DNA of 64,000 nt from Hyphomicrobiaceae bacterium (GTDB taxonomy: Bacteria; Pseudomonadota; Alphaproteobacteria; Rhizobiales; Hyphomicrobiaceae): NCBI GenBank assembly GCA_021730785.1, contig JAKFWF010000014.1, positions 48,861-112,860 of the forward strand. Reading direction: 5' to 3'. Position numbers and translations under genes: made by a program. The number at the start of each line of letters is the position of its first letter. Position 1 is the first letter of the stretch. Under the pieces are notes generated by a model that was not told the DNA's origin, ran no database searches, and saw only the letters and a list, made by a program, of their open reading frames with translations. Of this stretch, positions 8,936 through 17,632 are shown piece by piece.

Positions 8936-10318
8936 TCAATAGGCATAGGTCGAGAATACCGGGTCGGTCCGGCCCTGCCAATCGCCGTGAAAGTGGGCGA
9001 GCATGTCGTCGGCGGTCGTACGGCCGGTGCGTGCGATCTCAGCCAGACACTCGATGTGCCGCCCCTCGTCCTGGCCCTTGGCGTCGAGCCGCTTGCGGGC
9101 CTTCAGGCCATGGGCCGAAATGGCGAGCGCCTCGCGCGCCAGGTCGAGCACCTTCAGCCGGCGGAAGCGCGCGTCGAGGGCGAGCTGCGGCGTCTCATCG
9201 CGCAACGATTGGCGCTCGTCCGTCGACCAGCCCTTGACCATGTCCCAGGCGGCGTCGAGCGCGCTTTGGTCATAGAGCAGGCCGACCCAGAAGGCCGAGA
9301 GCGCGGTGATCTTGGCTTCGTTGCCACTGTCCGCACCCCGCATTTCCAGGATGCGCTTCAGGCGCACTTCGGGGAACAGCGTCGTCAGATGATCCGACCA
9401 ATCGTCGACGGTCGGATAGAGCCCCGGCAGCTGCGGCAGGCGGCCCTTCATGAACTCGGTGAACGAGGCGCCGGCCACGTCGATGTACTGGCCGTCGCGG
9501 TAGACGAAATACATCGGCACGCCGAGCGCATACTCGACATAGCGGTCGTAGCTCATGCCGCTTTCGAACACGAAGGGCAGCATGCCGGTGCGTTGGCGGT
9601 CGGTATCGCGCCACACTTCCGAGCGCAGCGACTTGAAGCCGTTGGGCTTGCCCTCCTTGAAGGGCGAGGCGGCAAAGAGTGCTGCCGCAATCGGCTGCAG
9701 GGCGAGCGATACGCGGAACTTCTTCACCATGTCCGCCTCGTCCTTGAAGTCGAGGTTCACCTGGATCGTCGACGTGCGGTACATCATTTCGAGCCCGCCC
9801 TTGCCGACCGTCGGCATGTAGCGCGTCATCACCGCGTAGCGCTGCTTGGGCATCTGCGGGGTTTGCTCGAGTGTCCAGTTCGGCGAGAAGCCGGCGCCGA
9901 GGAAGCCGAGGCCGAGCTGCTCGCCGACCAGCTTTACTTGCTCGAGATGGGTTGCGGTTTCCTCGGCCACTTCGTGCAGCGTCGACAGCGGCGCGCCGGA
10001 CAGCTCGAACTGCCCGCCGGGTTCGAGCGAGATCGCCTCGCGGCCCGCCCCCTTTGGGCGCTTCAGGGCGATGATGTGGGGACCTTCCTCGATCGGCTCC
10101 CAGCCGAAGCGTTCGATCAGGCCTTCCATCAGCGCGCGGATGCCGGTTTTGCCCGCATAGGGCACGGGCGCCAGGCCGTCGCGCTTGAATACGAACTTCT
10201 CGTGTTCGGTGCCGATCAGCCATTTGCCGGCCGGCTTCTCACCAGCTACGATCCAGCCGATGAGGTCGTCGCGGGAGCTGATCGTCGGGCTCGCGCCCTC
10301 ATCCTGTCTGGTCGACAT
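8936..10318 (-). CDS. gshA: Glutamate-cysteine ligase, plant/alphaproteobacterial type
   Basis: First, rate-limiting step of glutathione synthesis: ATP-dependent joining of glutamate gamma-carboxyl to cysteine. The 460 residues are of the plant-type (class distinct from E. coli GshA) found across alphaproteobacteria. Typical parts are KWLIGTEHEKFVF near the N-terminus (catalytic acids), the GREAISLEPGGQFELSGAPL substrate strand split around residue 95, TSTIQVNLDF, and a C-terminal cysteine-poor helical region. The ATG at 10318 with GGAAGGA before it is preferred over the ATG at 10342. No gshB nearby. Confidence 0.95.
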   Translation of the reverse strand: MSTRQDEGASPTISSRDDLIGWIVAGEKPAGKWLIGTEHEKFVFKRDGLAPVPYAGKTGIRALMEGLIERFGWEPIEEGPHIIALKRPKGAGREAISLEPGGQFELSGAPLSTLHEVAEETATHLEQVKLVGEQLGLGFLGAGFSPNWTLEQTPQMPKQRYAVMTRYMPTVGKGGLEMMYRTSTIQVNLDFKDEADMVKKFRVSLALQPIAAALFAASPFKEGKPNGFKSLRSEVWRDTDRQRTGMLPFVFESGMSYDRYVEYALGVPMYFVYRDGQYIDVAGASFTEFMKGRLPQLPGLYPTVDDWSDHLTTLFPEVRLKRILEMRGADSGNEAKITALSAFWVGLLYDQSALDAAWDMVKGWSTDERQSLRDETPQLALDARFRRLKVLDLAREALAISAHGLKARKRLDAKGQDEGRHIECLAEIARTGRTTADDMLAHFHGDWQGRTDPVFSTYAY

Positions 10319-10508
10319 GGCATCCTTCCCTGCCCGCGGCATGGGTCTTGGAACCGGGCGGGATGGCCCTGGTTCGTTAGTTCGGATATTTCGAAGCCTA
10401 CTCCTGGCGAGTTATGGCGATGCTATCGCCACCGCACAAGGGGGCGGCGCGCAATTGTACCGTTCGCGCCTCGTGTCGCATCCCTTGCGCGTGATTCTAT
10501 GACAGCTG

Positions 10509-12176
10509 CTATCCGTAGGCGAGTGCAGCGCCACCGCTGCCGCGATAGACCGGTGGCGGCCCGCCGTTCGTCAGTTCGAGCAGGATGGCCTCGGCGACAC
10601 GGATGCCGTCGACGCCAGCCGACAGGATGCCGCCCGCATAGCCAGCGCCCTCGCCGGCTGGATAGAGACCGCGGGTGTTGGGGCTTTGCCACGTTGCGTC
10701 GCGGGGGATGCGGAGTGGGGCCGAGGTGCGGGTTTCGACCCCGGTCAGCACCGCGTCGCCGAGCGCGAAGCCCTTGATCTGCCGGTCGAAGGCGGGGATC
10801 GCCTCGCGGATGGCGGCAATGGCGTAGTCGGGCAGGCAGGTGGAGAGGTCGGTCGGCGTCACACCTGGCTTGTAGGAGGGGATGACGGCGCCGAGCGAGG
10901 TCGAGGGGCGGCCAGCAAGAAAGTCCGCGACGCGCTGGCCAGGTGCCGCGTAGGTGCCACCGCCAGCCACAAAGGCAGCCTCCTCCCAGCGGCGCTGGAA
11001 GGCGATACCGGCCAGCAGGCCGCCAGGATAATCGGCCGGCGTGATGCCGACGACGATGCCGGCGTTGGCGTTACGCTCGGCCCGGGAATACTGGCTCATG
11101 CCGTTGGTGACGACGCGGCCGGGCTCCGAGGTCGCGGCCACCACCGTGCCGCCTGGACACATGCAGAACGAGTAGACGCTGCGGCCATTCTTGGCGTGAT
11201 GCACGAGCTTGTAGTCGGCCGCACCCAGTGCCTTGTTGCCGCTCGCTCGGCCGAAGCGGGCGGCATCGATCAGCGACTGCGGATGCTCGATGCGAACGCC
11301 GATCGAGAACGGCTTAGCCTCCATCGCGATCCCAGCTGCGTGCAGCATCTCAAACGTATCGCGCGCGCTGTGGCCGACGGCGAGCACCACGTGGCGTGCG
11401 GCCAGCGTCTCGCCGGTGCCGAGTATGACGCCGGCGATGCGGCGTCTGCCGTCGATCGCGCGTTCAAGTTCGAGGCCGGTGACGCGGGTCTCGAACCGGT
11501 AGGTGCCACCGAGCGCCTCGATCTTCGCCCGCATGCACTCGACCATGGTGACGAGGCGGAAGGTGCCGATGTGCGGTTTGGCCGCCCAGAGAATTTCCTC
11601 GGGCGCGCCGGCTGCCACGAACTCGGTCAACACCTTGCGGCCCTGGTGGCGCGGGTCCTTGATCTGGCTGTACAACTTGCCGTCGGAGAAGGTGCCGGCA
11701 CCGCCCTCGCCGAACTGCACGTTGGATTCCGGCGAGAGGATGCCGCGTCGCCACAGCGCCCAGGTGTCTTTGGTACGCTGACGCACGATGGTGCCGCGCT
11801 CGATGATGATCGGGCAGAAGCCTGCCTCGGCGAGGATGAGTGCTGCGAACAGGCCGCACGGGCCGGCGCCGATCACGATGGGGCGGGCAGTCGTTTGACT
11901 GGAAGTGCGCGCGACCGGCTTGTAGGCCATGTCTGGCGTCGGGACCACGTTGTGGTCGTCGGCAAAGCGCGCGAGCACGGCTGCCTCATCGCGCAGCGTC
12001 ACGTCGAGGGTGTAGACGAACTCGATCGCCGTGCGCTTGCGCGCGTCCGTCCCGCGCCGGAACACGGTGAAGGCGACAAGTTCGCTCTTGGCAAGCTGCA
12101 GCCGCGCCAGCAGTGCCGCCTCGAGGGCGACCGGCGCATGGTCGAGCGGCAGTTTCAGTTCCGTGACGCGGATCAT
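10509..12176 (-). CDS. NAD(P)/FAD-dependent dehydrogenase (COG2509 type)
   Basis: 555-residue flavoprotein of the large, poorly characterised COG2509 family. An N-terminal domain of about 95 residues (MIRVTELKLPLDH onward, with FTVFRRGTDARKR) is followed by the Rossmann FAD motif VIGAGPCGLFAALILAEAG, a FGEGGAGTFSDGKLYS block, the second nucleotide segment VVLAVGHSARDTFEML, and a closing GLYPAGEGAGYAGGILSAGVDG that contacts FAD. The reaction is unknown. The ATG at 12176 matches the family N-terminus. Not tightly linked to its neighbours (about 190 and 109 bases). Confidence 0.88.
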   Translation of the reverse strand: MIRVTELKLPLDHAPVALEAALLARLQLAKSELVAFTVFRRGTDARKRTAIEFVYTLDVTLRDEAAVLARFADDHNVVPTPDMAYKPVARTSSQTTARPIVIGAGPCGLFAALILAEAGFCPIIIERGTIVRQRTKDTWALWRRGILSPESNVQFGEGGAGTFSDGKLYSQIKDPRHQGRKVLTEFVAAGAPEEILWAAKPHIGTFRLVTMVECMRAKIEALGGTYRFETRVTGLELERAIDGRRRIAGVILGTGETLAARHVVLAVGHSARDTFEMLHAAGIAMEAKPFSIGVRIEHPQSLIDAARFGRASGNKALGAADYKLVHHAKNGRSVYSFCMCPGGTVVAATSEPGRVVTNGMSQYSRAERNANAGIVVGITPADYPGGLLAGIAFQRRWEEAAFVAGGGTYAAPGQRVADFLAGRPSTSLGAVIPSYKPGVTPTDLSTCLPDYAIAAIREAIPAFDRQIKGFALGDAVLTGVETRTSAPLRIPRDATWQSPNTRGLYPAGEGAGYAGGILSAGVDGIRVAEAILLELTNGGPPPVYRGSGGAALAYG

Positions 12177-12285
12177 GGGGTGGTCGAGGGTGTTGAGTTC
12201 ATCGCCAGATGCCCACACGGTCGGCGCGCCGCAGTCAAGTGAGATGGCGCTCGATCCGCGCGTCCTGCCAGCAGCCCGCCATGAT

Positions 12286-12753
12286 TCACACCACCGGCCC
12301 GCCGGCCAGTCCGAAGCGCTTCTTGATCTTGGCAAACAGCAGATCACGCACCTGCCGGTAGGAACCGAGCGTCTGCTCGCGGTTGCCCTGGCCGACCATC
12401 AGCGACGCATCGAAGGTCGGCCAGTATTCAACGTCGACGGCCATGGTGCGCGTGAATTCGAGGGCCTGGTGGTGGGCTTCCGGCGACAGCGTGACGATGA
12501 GATCGAAGGTGGTGTCGTTGAGATCGCGCAGGGACTGCGGCTTGTGGCGCGACACGTCGATGCCGATCTCGTCCATCACCGCGCGCACGAACGGGTCGGC
12601 GTCGCCGGCTCGCACGCCAGCCGATCCGACGTAGACGCGGCGGCCGGCAAGGTGCGAGAGGATCGCTGCCGCCATGGGCGAGCGCACAGCATTCATCGTG
12701 CAGGCAAACAGCACTGCGGCCGGCAGGTCACTGGCGCCATGCTCGCCGGCCAC
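12286..12753 (-). CDS. Low-molecular-weight tyrosine-phosphatase family protein
   Basis: 155 residues. The phosphate-binding loop is CTMNAVRS with nucleophile C18 and R24 (CX5R), and a late WPTFDAS supplies the general-acid Asp. The family includes protein tyrosine phosphatases and arsenate reductases; without ars genes nearby a phosphatase role is more likely. GTG start at 12753 with AGGATAGGAG just before it. It follows UPF0262 by 7 bases, a pairing conserved across alphaproteobacteria, so the two are certainly an operon. Confidence 0.88.
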   Translation of the reverse strand: MAGEHGASDLPAAVLFACTMNAVRSPMAAAILSHLAGRRVYVGSAGVRAGDADPFVRAVMDEIGIDVSRHKPQSLRDLNDTTFDLIVTLSPEAHHQALEFTRTMAVDVEYWPTFDASLMVGQGNREQTLGSYRQVRDLLFAKIKKRFGLAGGPVV

Positions 12754-12760
12754 GTCGCTC

Positions 12761-13261
12761 CTATCCTCGTCCGTGCAGCGCGCAGATCAAGGTGAACAGT
12801 CGCCGCGACGTGTCGTGGTCGACCGTGATCTTGCCTTCGAGACGCTGGGTCAGCAGGCGGCTACCCTCGTCGTGCAGCGCACGCCGGCCCATGTCGATCG
12901 ACTGGATGCGTGAAGGTGGCGCAGTGCGGATGGCGGAATAGTAGCTGTCGCAGACGATGAAGTAGTCCTTCATGATCCGCCGGAAGGGGGTGAGCGACAG
13001 CAGGTGGGTGACGATGGCATCTTGAGTCTCGGTGCCGACCGCAAACGCCAGCCGCTCGCCGGCGATGGCGAGGGTGAGCTTGTAGGGGCCGTCGTCACGG
13101 CCGACCAAACCGAAGCTGTTGCCATCGAGGATGTCGAAAATCGCCACTTCGCGCTCGTGGTCGATTGTTGCGCTCGGCCGCGCGATCGAGGCCTCGTCGA
13201 GGTGGATGGCAATGAGCCGGGCCCTGGGCAACGGCTGCGGCGCGGCGTCGATCTCGGTCAT
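12761..13261 (-). CDS. UPF0262 family protein
   Basis: 166-residue conserved alphaproteobacterial protein of unknown function. Family features: LDEASIARPSATIDHEREVAIFDIL (residues about 21-45), NSFGLVGRDDGPYKLTLAI, an LTPFRRIMKDYFIVCDSYYSAIR block and a C-terminal RRLFTLICALHGRG. The usual neighbours in the class are hisD before and a low-molecular-weight phosphatase then infA after; here only the phosphatase is kept. ATG 13261 is preferred to 13333 because it gives the family length. Confidence 0.9.
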   Translation of the reverse strand: MTEIDAAPQPLPRARLIAIHLDEASIARPSATIDHEREVAIFDILDGNSFGLVGRDDGPYKLTLAIAGERLAFAVGTETQDAIVTHLLSLTPFRRIMKDYFIVCDSYYSAIRTAPPSRIQSIDMGRRALHDEGSRLLTQRLEGKITVDHDTSRRLFTLICALHGRG

Positions 13262-13394
13262 TCCGGCGGTCTGGTCCTGGCTGCGTGCGGTGCGACCGTA
13301 GCATACAGGGCAAGCGGGTGTGTCAGAAGCCATAAAGTCGGGCAGGGGTAGCGGCAGTTGAAAAAAAGCGGATCAATGTGCCGCGCACCGGCAC

Positions 13395-14747
13395 TCATTT
13401 CGCCTTCAGCAGGTCTTCCACATTCAGCAGAATGAACTCGTTGTCGTCGGCCTTGTTGGGGGTGCGGCTTGACGAAAACGGCAGGTTGTTGTCGTTGCCG
13501 ACGATGATGTGCTTATCGTCGACCACATCGACGTTCTCGATCGTGAAGAACGGGAAGGTCAGCACGCCGTCGTTCAAGGGTTTGCGCGCCCTCTTGTCCG
13601 GGTCCTGGATTTTCATCAGGTCGATATGGCCGATTTTGCGGACGGGCTGGCCTACGTTGGCTTCGGTCATCTCGATCTTCACGACGCGCTTGAACTTGGC
13701 TTGATCGTGGAAGCAGTTTTCGGCGCGCTTGTCGGCAGGGCACGCCTTGTCGACGGTGCCTTCGCCGTTGTCACGCTCGATGACGAGGCCAGTCGTGCCA
13801 TCGATCATGTTGAAGTCACCGATGGCGAGGCCATTGGCTTCAAGCACGTACTTCCAATGGCGCCCCGTCCACTTTTCTTCGGCGACCGAGAACTCGATGA
13901 CGCGCAGGTACTGGCGGCCATCGATCATCTCCCAGTCCTTCTTCTCGGCGTCCCACAGCGGACCTTCGAGCATGGCATACAGGAACTTGCCGTCCTTCGA
14001 CGCGGCGAAGCCCTCGAAGCCTTTGGAGCGGCGAAGATTGACGTTGGTGTAGGTGCCGCCCGGGGCGGGCGGTGTCGCGGCAGCGTAATGGTCGGGCGAG
14101 CGCACGGGCTTGCCGTCGGCCAGCGTCTCGAAGAACGCCTCGACCCGGCCGTTCATATCGGTGCGCAGCACGTAGGGGCCGAATTCGTCGCCAATCCAGA
14201 TCCGGCCATTGATGATCTGGAAGCCTTCGATGTCGAAGTCGGCGCCGGTCAGATGGCGCTTGCTGGTGCCCTCGTGGATGATGCGGAAGGGGACCTTTTT
14301 GTCGGGGTCATGCAGGAAGATCGACTTGAGGTGCTCGACCGTGCCCTTGTCCCAGTGCATGCGATAGTGGTTGAGGTAGAGCGCGCTGTCGGGCGCGTTG
14401 GCCCTGGAGCCGAAGCCGTTGTCGGTGATCACCCAATAGGTGCCGTCGGGCATGGCCTTGATGCCGGAGTGGCCCTGCAGCGGCTGGCCCTTGAACGGCA
14501 GCTTGACGCCGGTCGGGCGGCCGGCCGACTTGCCCTCGGAGGTGCCGATCGCGTCGATGCGCAGCGGGCCATTGGCGAACTTGCCAGACACCTTGAGATC
14601 TTCCGGCGCATCATCGGGCACCTGGATAAAGCTCTCGGCTGGCAAAATCGCATGGCCGGCGAGCGTGGCTGCAAATTCCTTGTCGGCGTGGGCCGCCGTG
14701 ACAAAAATCATAGTGGCGGCGGAGGCCAAAAGCAGGCGACGGATCAT
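13395..14747 (-). CDS. Secreted esterase-like/phytase-like protein
   Basis: 450-residue exported protein with a signal peptide (MIRRLLLASAATMIFVTAAHA, cut after AHA). The body belongs to the phytase-like esterase family: GHSGIKAMPDGTYWVITDNGFGS at the front, DIEGFQIINGRIWIGDEFGPYVL in the middle and a late region on pretty regular beta-strands (IDGTTGLVIERDNGEG, NVDVVDDKHIIVGNDNN), suggesting a beta-propeller. The conserved acids are metal-binding in relatives. Phosphate scavenging from organic phosphate is a reasonable role, though unproven. Ribosome site AAAGGGAG precedes the ATG. It diverges from mepA. Confidence 0.84.
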   Translation of the reverse strand: MIRRLLLASAATMIFVTAAHADKEFAATLAGHAILPAESFIQVPDDAPEDLKVSGKFANGPLRIDAIGTSEGKSAGRPTGVKLPFKGQPLQGHSGIKAMPDGTYWVITDNGFGSRANAPDSALYLNHYRMHWDKGTVEHLKSIFLHDPDKKVPFRIIHEGTSKRHLTGADFDIEGFQIINGRIWIGDEFGPYVLRTDMNGRVEAFFETLADGKPVRSPDHYAAATPPAPGGTYTNVNLRRSKGFEGFAASKDGKFLYAMLEGPLWDAEKKDWEMIDGRQYLRVIEFSVAEEKWTGRHWKYVLEANGLAIGDFNMIDGTTGLVIERDNGEGTVDKACPADKRAENCFHDQAKFKRVVKIEMTEANVGQPVRKIGHIDLMKIQDPDKRARKPLNDGVLTFPFFTIENVDVVDDKHIIVGNDNNLPFSSSRTPNKADDNEFILLNVEDLLKAK

Positions 14748-14898
14748 GTGACGATCTCCCTTTGAATCGCCCTCTCTCCTAGCCGCCAGCCATGTCGCGT
14801 GTGTGTCAGTCGCCATTGCCTGCCGCGCAAGTTCGATCCCATTTCCGCCGGGCGCGAATTGGAGTATTCCGGAATTGCGCGGTCGATTGGAGGCAGCG

Positions 14899-16014
14899 AT
14901 GCGGGTGACGATTGGAGCATTGAGCGCAGTGGCAGCGATCGCGGCGGCGGTCGGCCTGGTCTATGCCCAGTCTACGGCGGGGCGAGTGCCGGCAGGCCCC
15001 GGCGCATTCGCAGCCCCTGGCCTTGAACTGCCGCGCGGCTCGATTGATCCGGATGCTATTCCGCCCGAAGCGACGCCGTCAGCCGTCCCGGCACCGGCAT
15101 CGCAGATCACACCCGCCGCGAAGCCTGGCGACACGGCTGCCAAGGCTGCACCGAAGAAACCGCTGGTCGCAGCCAAGGTGCTGTTCGGGGCGGTCACCTC
15201 GCCGGCACCGCTCGAAGCGCGCGCCATCGGCTTCTATTCCAAGGGCTGTCTCGCTGGCGCCAAGGCGGTGGCGATCGATGGGCCGGCCTGGCAGGTGATG
15301 CGCCTGTCGCGCAACCGCAACTGGGGGCACCCCTCGCTGACAGCCTGGGTCGAGCGGTTCGCCCGCGATGCCCAGTCGCTGGAGGGCTGGCCAGGACTGC
15401 TGGTCGGCGACCTGTCGCAGCCGCGCGGCGGGCCCATGCTGACCGGCCACGCCAGCCACCAGATCGGCCTCGATGCGGATTTGTGGCTCACCCCCATGCC
15501 GAATCGCCGCCTGACCAGCCAGGAGCGCGAAGACCTGGCCGCTACCTCAATGCTGCCGGCCGGCAACGAGAAATCGGTCGCGGTCGATCCGAACGTGTGG
15601 TCGGAACGGCAAGTACGATTGATCCGCAGGGCTGCGAACTACGCCGAGGTCGAGCGCATCCTGGTGCATCCGGCGATCAAGAAGGCGTTGTGCGATGCAG
15701 CGCCCGCACTTGGGGCCGACCGGGCCTGGCTGTGGAAGGTGCGTCCGTTCTGGGGGCACCACTATCATATGCACGTGCGCATGGGCTGTCCGCCGGACAG
15801 TCCGAACTGCAATGCGCAGAAGGCGACACTGGGTGATGATGGATGTGGTAAGGAGCTCAGCGATTGGCTGACGCTGGTCAGCCGGCCCGATCCGCCCAAG
15901 CCGCCGGAGCCGAAAGTGCCGGTGCCACGCGTCGAACCGCCCCCGAAAGTGACGCTCGATACCCTGCCAGCGGAGTGCCGCGCGGTGCTCGGCCCATTTG
16001 CCAAAGGGGGGTGA
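14899..16014 (+). CDS. mepA: Penicillin-insensitive murein endopeptidase
   Basis: 371-residue periplasmic LAS-type zinc endopeptidase that cuts D-Ala-meso-DAP cross-links. A signal peptide starts at the ATG preceded by TTGGAGG; a Pro/Ala-rich linker runs to about residue 95. The catalytic core shows NRNWGHPSLTAWVERFA, LVGDLSQPRGGPMLTGHASHQIGLDADLW (residues about 170-194, with H184, H187 and D192 as the metal region), HPAIKKALCDAA, and VRPFWGHHYHMHVRMGCP with the remaining His ligands and the family Cys. The tail is a short Pro-rich extension. Fits the many cell-wall genes nearby. Confidence 0.93.
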   Translation: MRVTIGALSAVAAIAAAVGLVYAQSTAGRVPAGPGAFAAPGLELPRGSIDPDAIPPEATPSAVPAPASQITPAAKPGDTAAKAAPKKPLVAAKVLFGAVTSPAPLEARAIGFYSKGCLAGAKAVAIDGPAWQVMRLSRNRNWGHPSLTAWVERFARDAQSLEGWPGLLVGDLSQPRGGPMLTGHASHQIGLDADLWLTPMPNRRLTSQEREDLAATSMLPAGNEKSVAVDPNVWSERQVRLIRRAANYAEVERILVHPAIKKALCDAAPALGADRAWLWKVRPFWGHHYHMHVRMGCPPDSPNCNAQKATLGDDGCGKELSDWLTLVSRPDPPKPPEPKVPVPRVEPPPKVTLDTLPAECRAVLGPFAKGG

Positions 16015-16103
16015 TGGTCGTCGCACGATGCGGTGAACGGCAATTGATTGGACGTGAGCAGCATGACGGCGCAGGTAGAACTTCAGATTTGGATCCCAAA
16101 ATC

Positions 16104-17465
16104 ATGCTCGCGACCCTGACTGCGACGATCAACCGCGCATTCCCGGCGGCACCACAATCGGAAGCTTTGCCTGACCGGGTGGCAAAGTTGATTCGTATGC
16201 GCGAGGAGGAGAGCGAGCGCCTGATCGGCTGGGTGCAGCTGTCGTTGGTCGCGGCCATGGCCGCGTTGTTCTTCATCGCGCCACGACCCGTCGATGCCGG
16301 CATGCCGGCGCTCGATCCAGTCCCGATCGTGTTGCTGATCTACGCGACATTTACGATTTTGCGCTTGCTGCTCGCCTATCGCATGCACCTGCCGCCGTGG
16401 CTGCTGGTGATCTCGATCCTGGTCGATGCGATCTTGCTGATCACGCTGATTTGGTCGTTCCATGGGCAATACGACCAACCGGCGGCGTTCTCGCTGAAGG
16501 TGCCGACATTCTTCTACATGTTCGTATTCATCGCCCTGCGCGCCTTGCGGTTCGACTATCGCTTCGTCGTTGTGACGGGGGCCACGTTTGCGATCGGCTG
16601 GGCCATTATGGTGTGGGCCGTGATACGTGTGGATGGCCGCGAGGTGATCACGCACAATTTCAAGACCTACCTCAAGGGCAACTATGTACTGATTGGTGCC
16701 GAGTTCGATAAGATCATCGCGCTGCTGCTTGTCACGGCCTTGCTGGCACTTGCCGTCAGACGGGCCCGGGCCATGCTGATCGTCGCCACCCGCGAACAGG
16801 CGGCTGGCCAGGAGATCCGCCGTTTCCTGTCGCGCGGCGTCGCTGAAGCGATCACGGGATCGGACACGTTGGTCGAAGCCGGCGTCGCGGTCGAGCGCGA
16901 GGCCGCGATCATGATGCTCGACATCCGTGGTTTCACCAAGCTCGCTTCCACCATGCCGCCGCAGAGCATGGTCGAGATCTTGACGAGCTTCCACGCGCGC
17001 ATCGTGCCGCTGATCCAGCAGCGCAACGGCGTGATCGACAAGTTCATGGGCGACGGCGTGATGGCGACGTTCGGTGCCGTCAAGCCGACCGAGACTGCGG
17101 CTGCCGATGCGCTCGGCGCACTTGAAGCGGTGATGGCGGAAGCCGCGCGCTGGAGCAGTGATCTCAAGCAGGGCGCCAAGATGCACGAACTGACCGTCAA
17201 TGGTGCGGTTGTTGCCGGGCCGGTGGTGTTTGCAACGCTGGGCTCGACCGAGCGTCTCGAGTTCACCGTGATCGGCGATGCGGTGAACCTCGCTGCCAAG
17301 CTCGAAAAGCACAACAAGACGCTCGGCACGCAGGCCCTGTGCTCGATTTCGACCTATGCCCAGGCGGTGGAGCAAGGCTTCGAACCGGCCAAGAAGATCA
17401 AGGTGATCAAGGCCTCGAACGTGGCCGGCGTGGCCGAACCGCTGGACGTCGTCTCGCTGACTTGA
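16104..17465 (+). CDS. Six-TM class III adenylate/guanylate cyclase
   Basis: 453 residues. The N-terminal half has about six hydrophobic segments (residues about 45-235), forming an integral membrane sensor region. The C-terminal half is a class III nucleotide cyclase catalytic domain: MLDIRGFTKLAS with metal Asp 273, DKFMGDGVMATFG with metal Asp 317, and FTVIGDAVNLAAKLE at the dimer/adenine side. The two Asp are 44 apart, as usual, so the domain looks active. It would make cAMP (cGMP not excluded) in response to a membrane signal. The ATG at 16104 starts just before the first amphipathic helix. It follows mepA and precedes murD with 167 bases. Confidence 0.88.
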   Translation: MLATLTATINRAFPAAPQSEALPDRVAKLIRMREEESERLIGWVQLSLVAAMAALFFIAPRPVDAGMPALDPVPIVLLIYATFTILRLLLAYRMHLPPWLLVISILVDAILLITLIWSFHGQYDQPAAFSLKVPTFFYMFVFIALRALRFDYRFVVVTGATFAIGWAIMVWAVIRVDGREVITHNFKTYLKGNYVLIGAEFDKIIALLLVTALLALAVRRARAMLIVATREQAAGQEIRRFLSRGVAEAITGSDTLVEAGVAVEREAAIMMLDIRGFTKLASTMPPQSMVEILTSFHARIVPLIQQRNGVIDKFMGDGVMATFGAVKPTETAAADALGALEAVMAEAARWSSDLKQGAKMHELTVNGAVVAGPVVFATLGSTERLEFTVIGDAVNLAAKLEKHNKTLGTQALCSISTYAQAVEQGFEPAKKIKVIKASNVAGVAEPLDVVSLT

Positions 17466-17596
17466 GGGCACGCGAGCGGTTGCGGCGGGACTGGCTGCGT
17501 GACCGGACCGGCGGAGCACTCCAGCCAAAATTGCAAACTCGGCGAAGATCAACACCACGTTGCACCTCAACAACGAGAGTGCTGCTTTGAACCCAG

Positions 17597-17625
17597 TTAT
17601 CCAAAGCCGCTCGTTCGGCTACACT
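17597..17625 (+). promoter_or_regulatory. Possible promoter of the murD block, leaderless
   Basis: A TACACT -10 element at 17620-17625 lies 7 bases before the murD ATG, with a weak TTATCC 17 bases upstream. No ribosome site precedes the ATG. The arrangement suggests transcription starting at or next to the start codon. Low confidence because the -35 matches poorly. Confidence 0.3.
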
Positions 17626-17632
17626 GCGCCCC

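Noticed and set aside
8930..10777. 615-codon plus-strand frame over gshA
   Set aside because: Antisense to a certain gene; no domain recognised.
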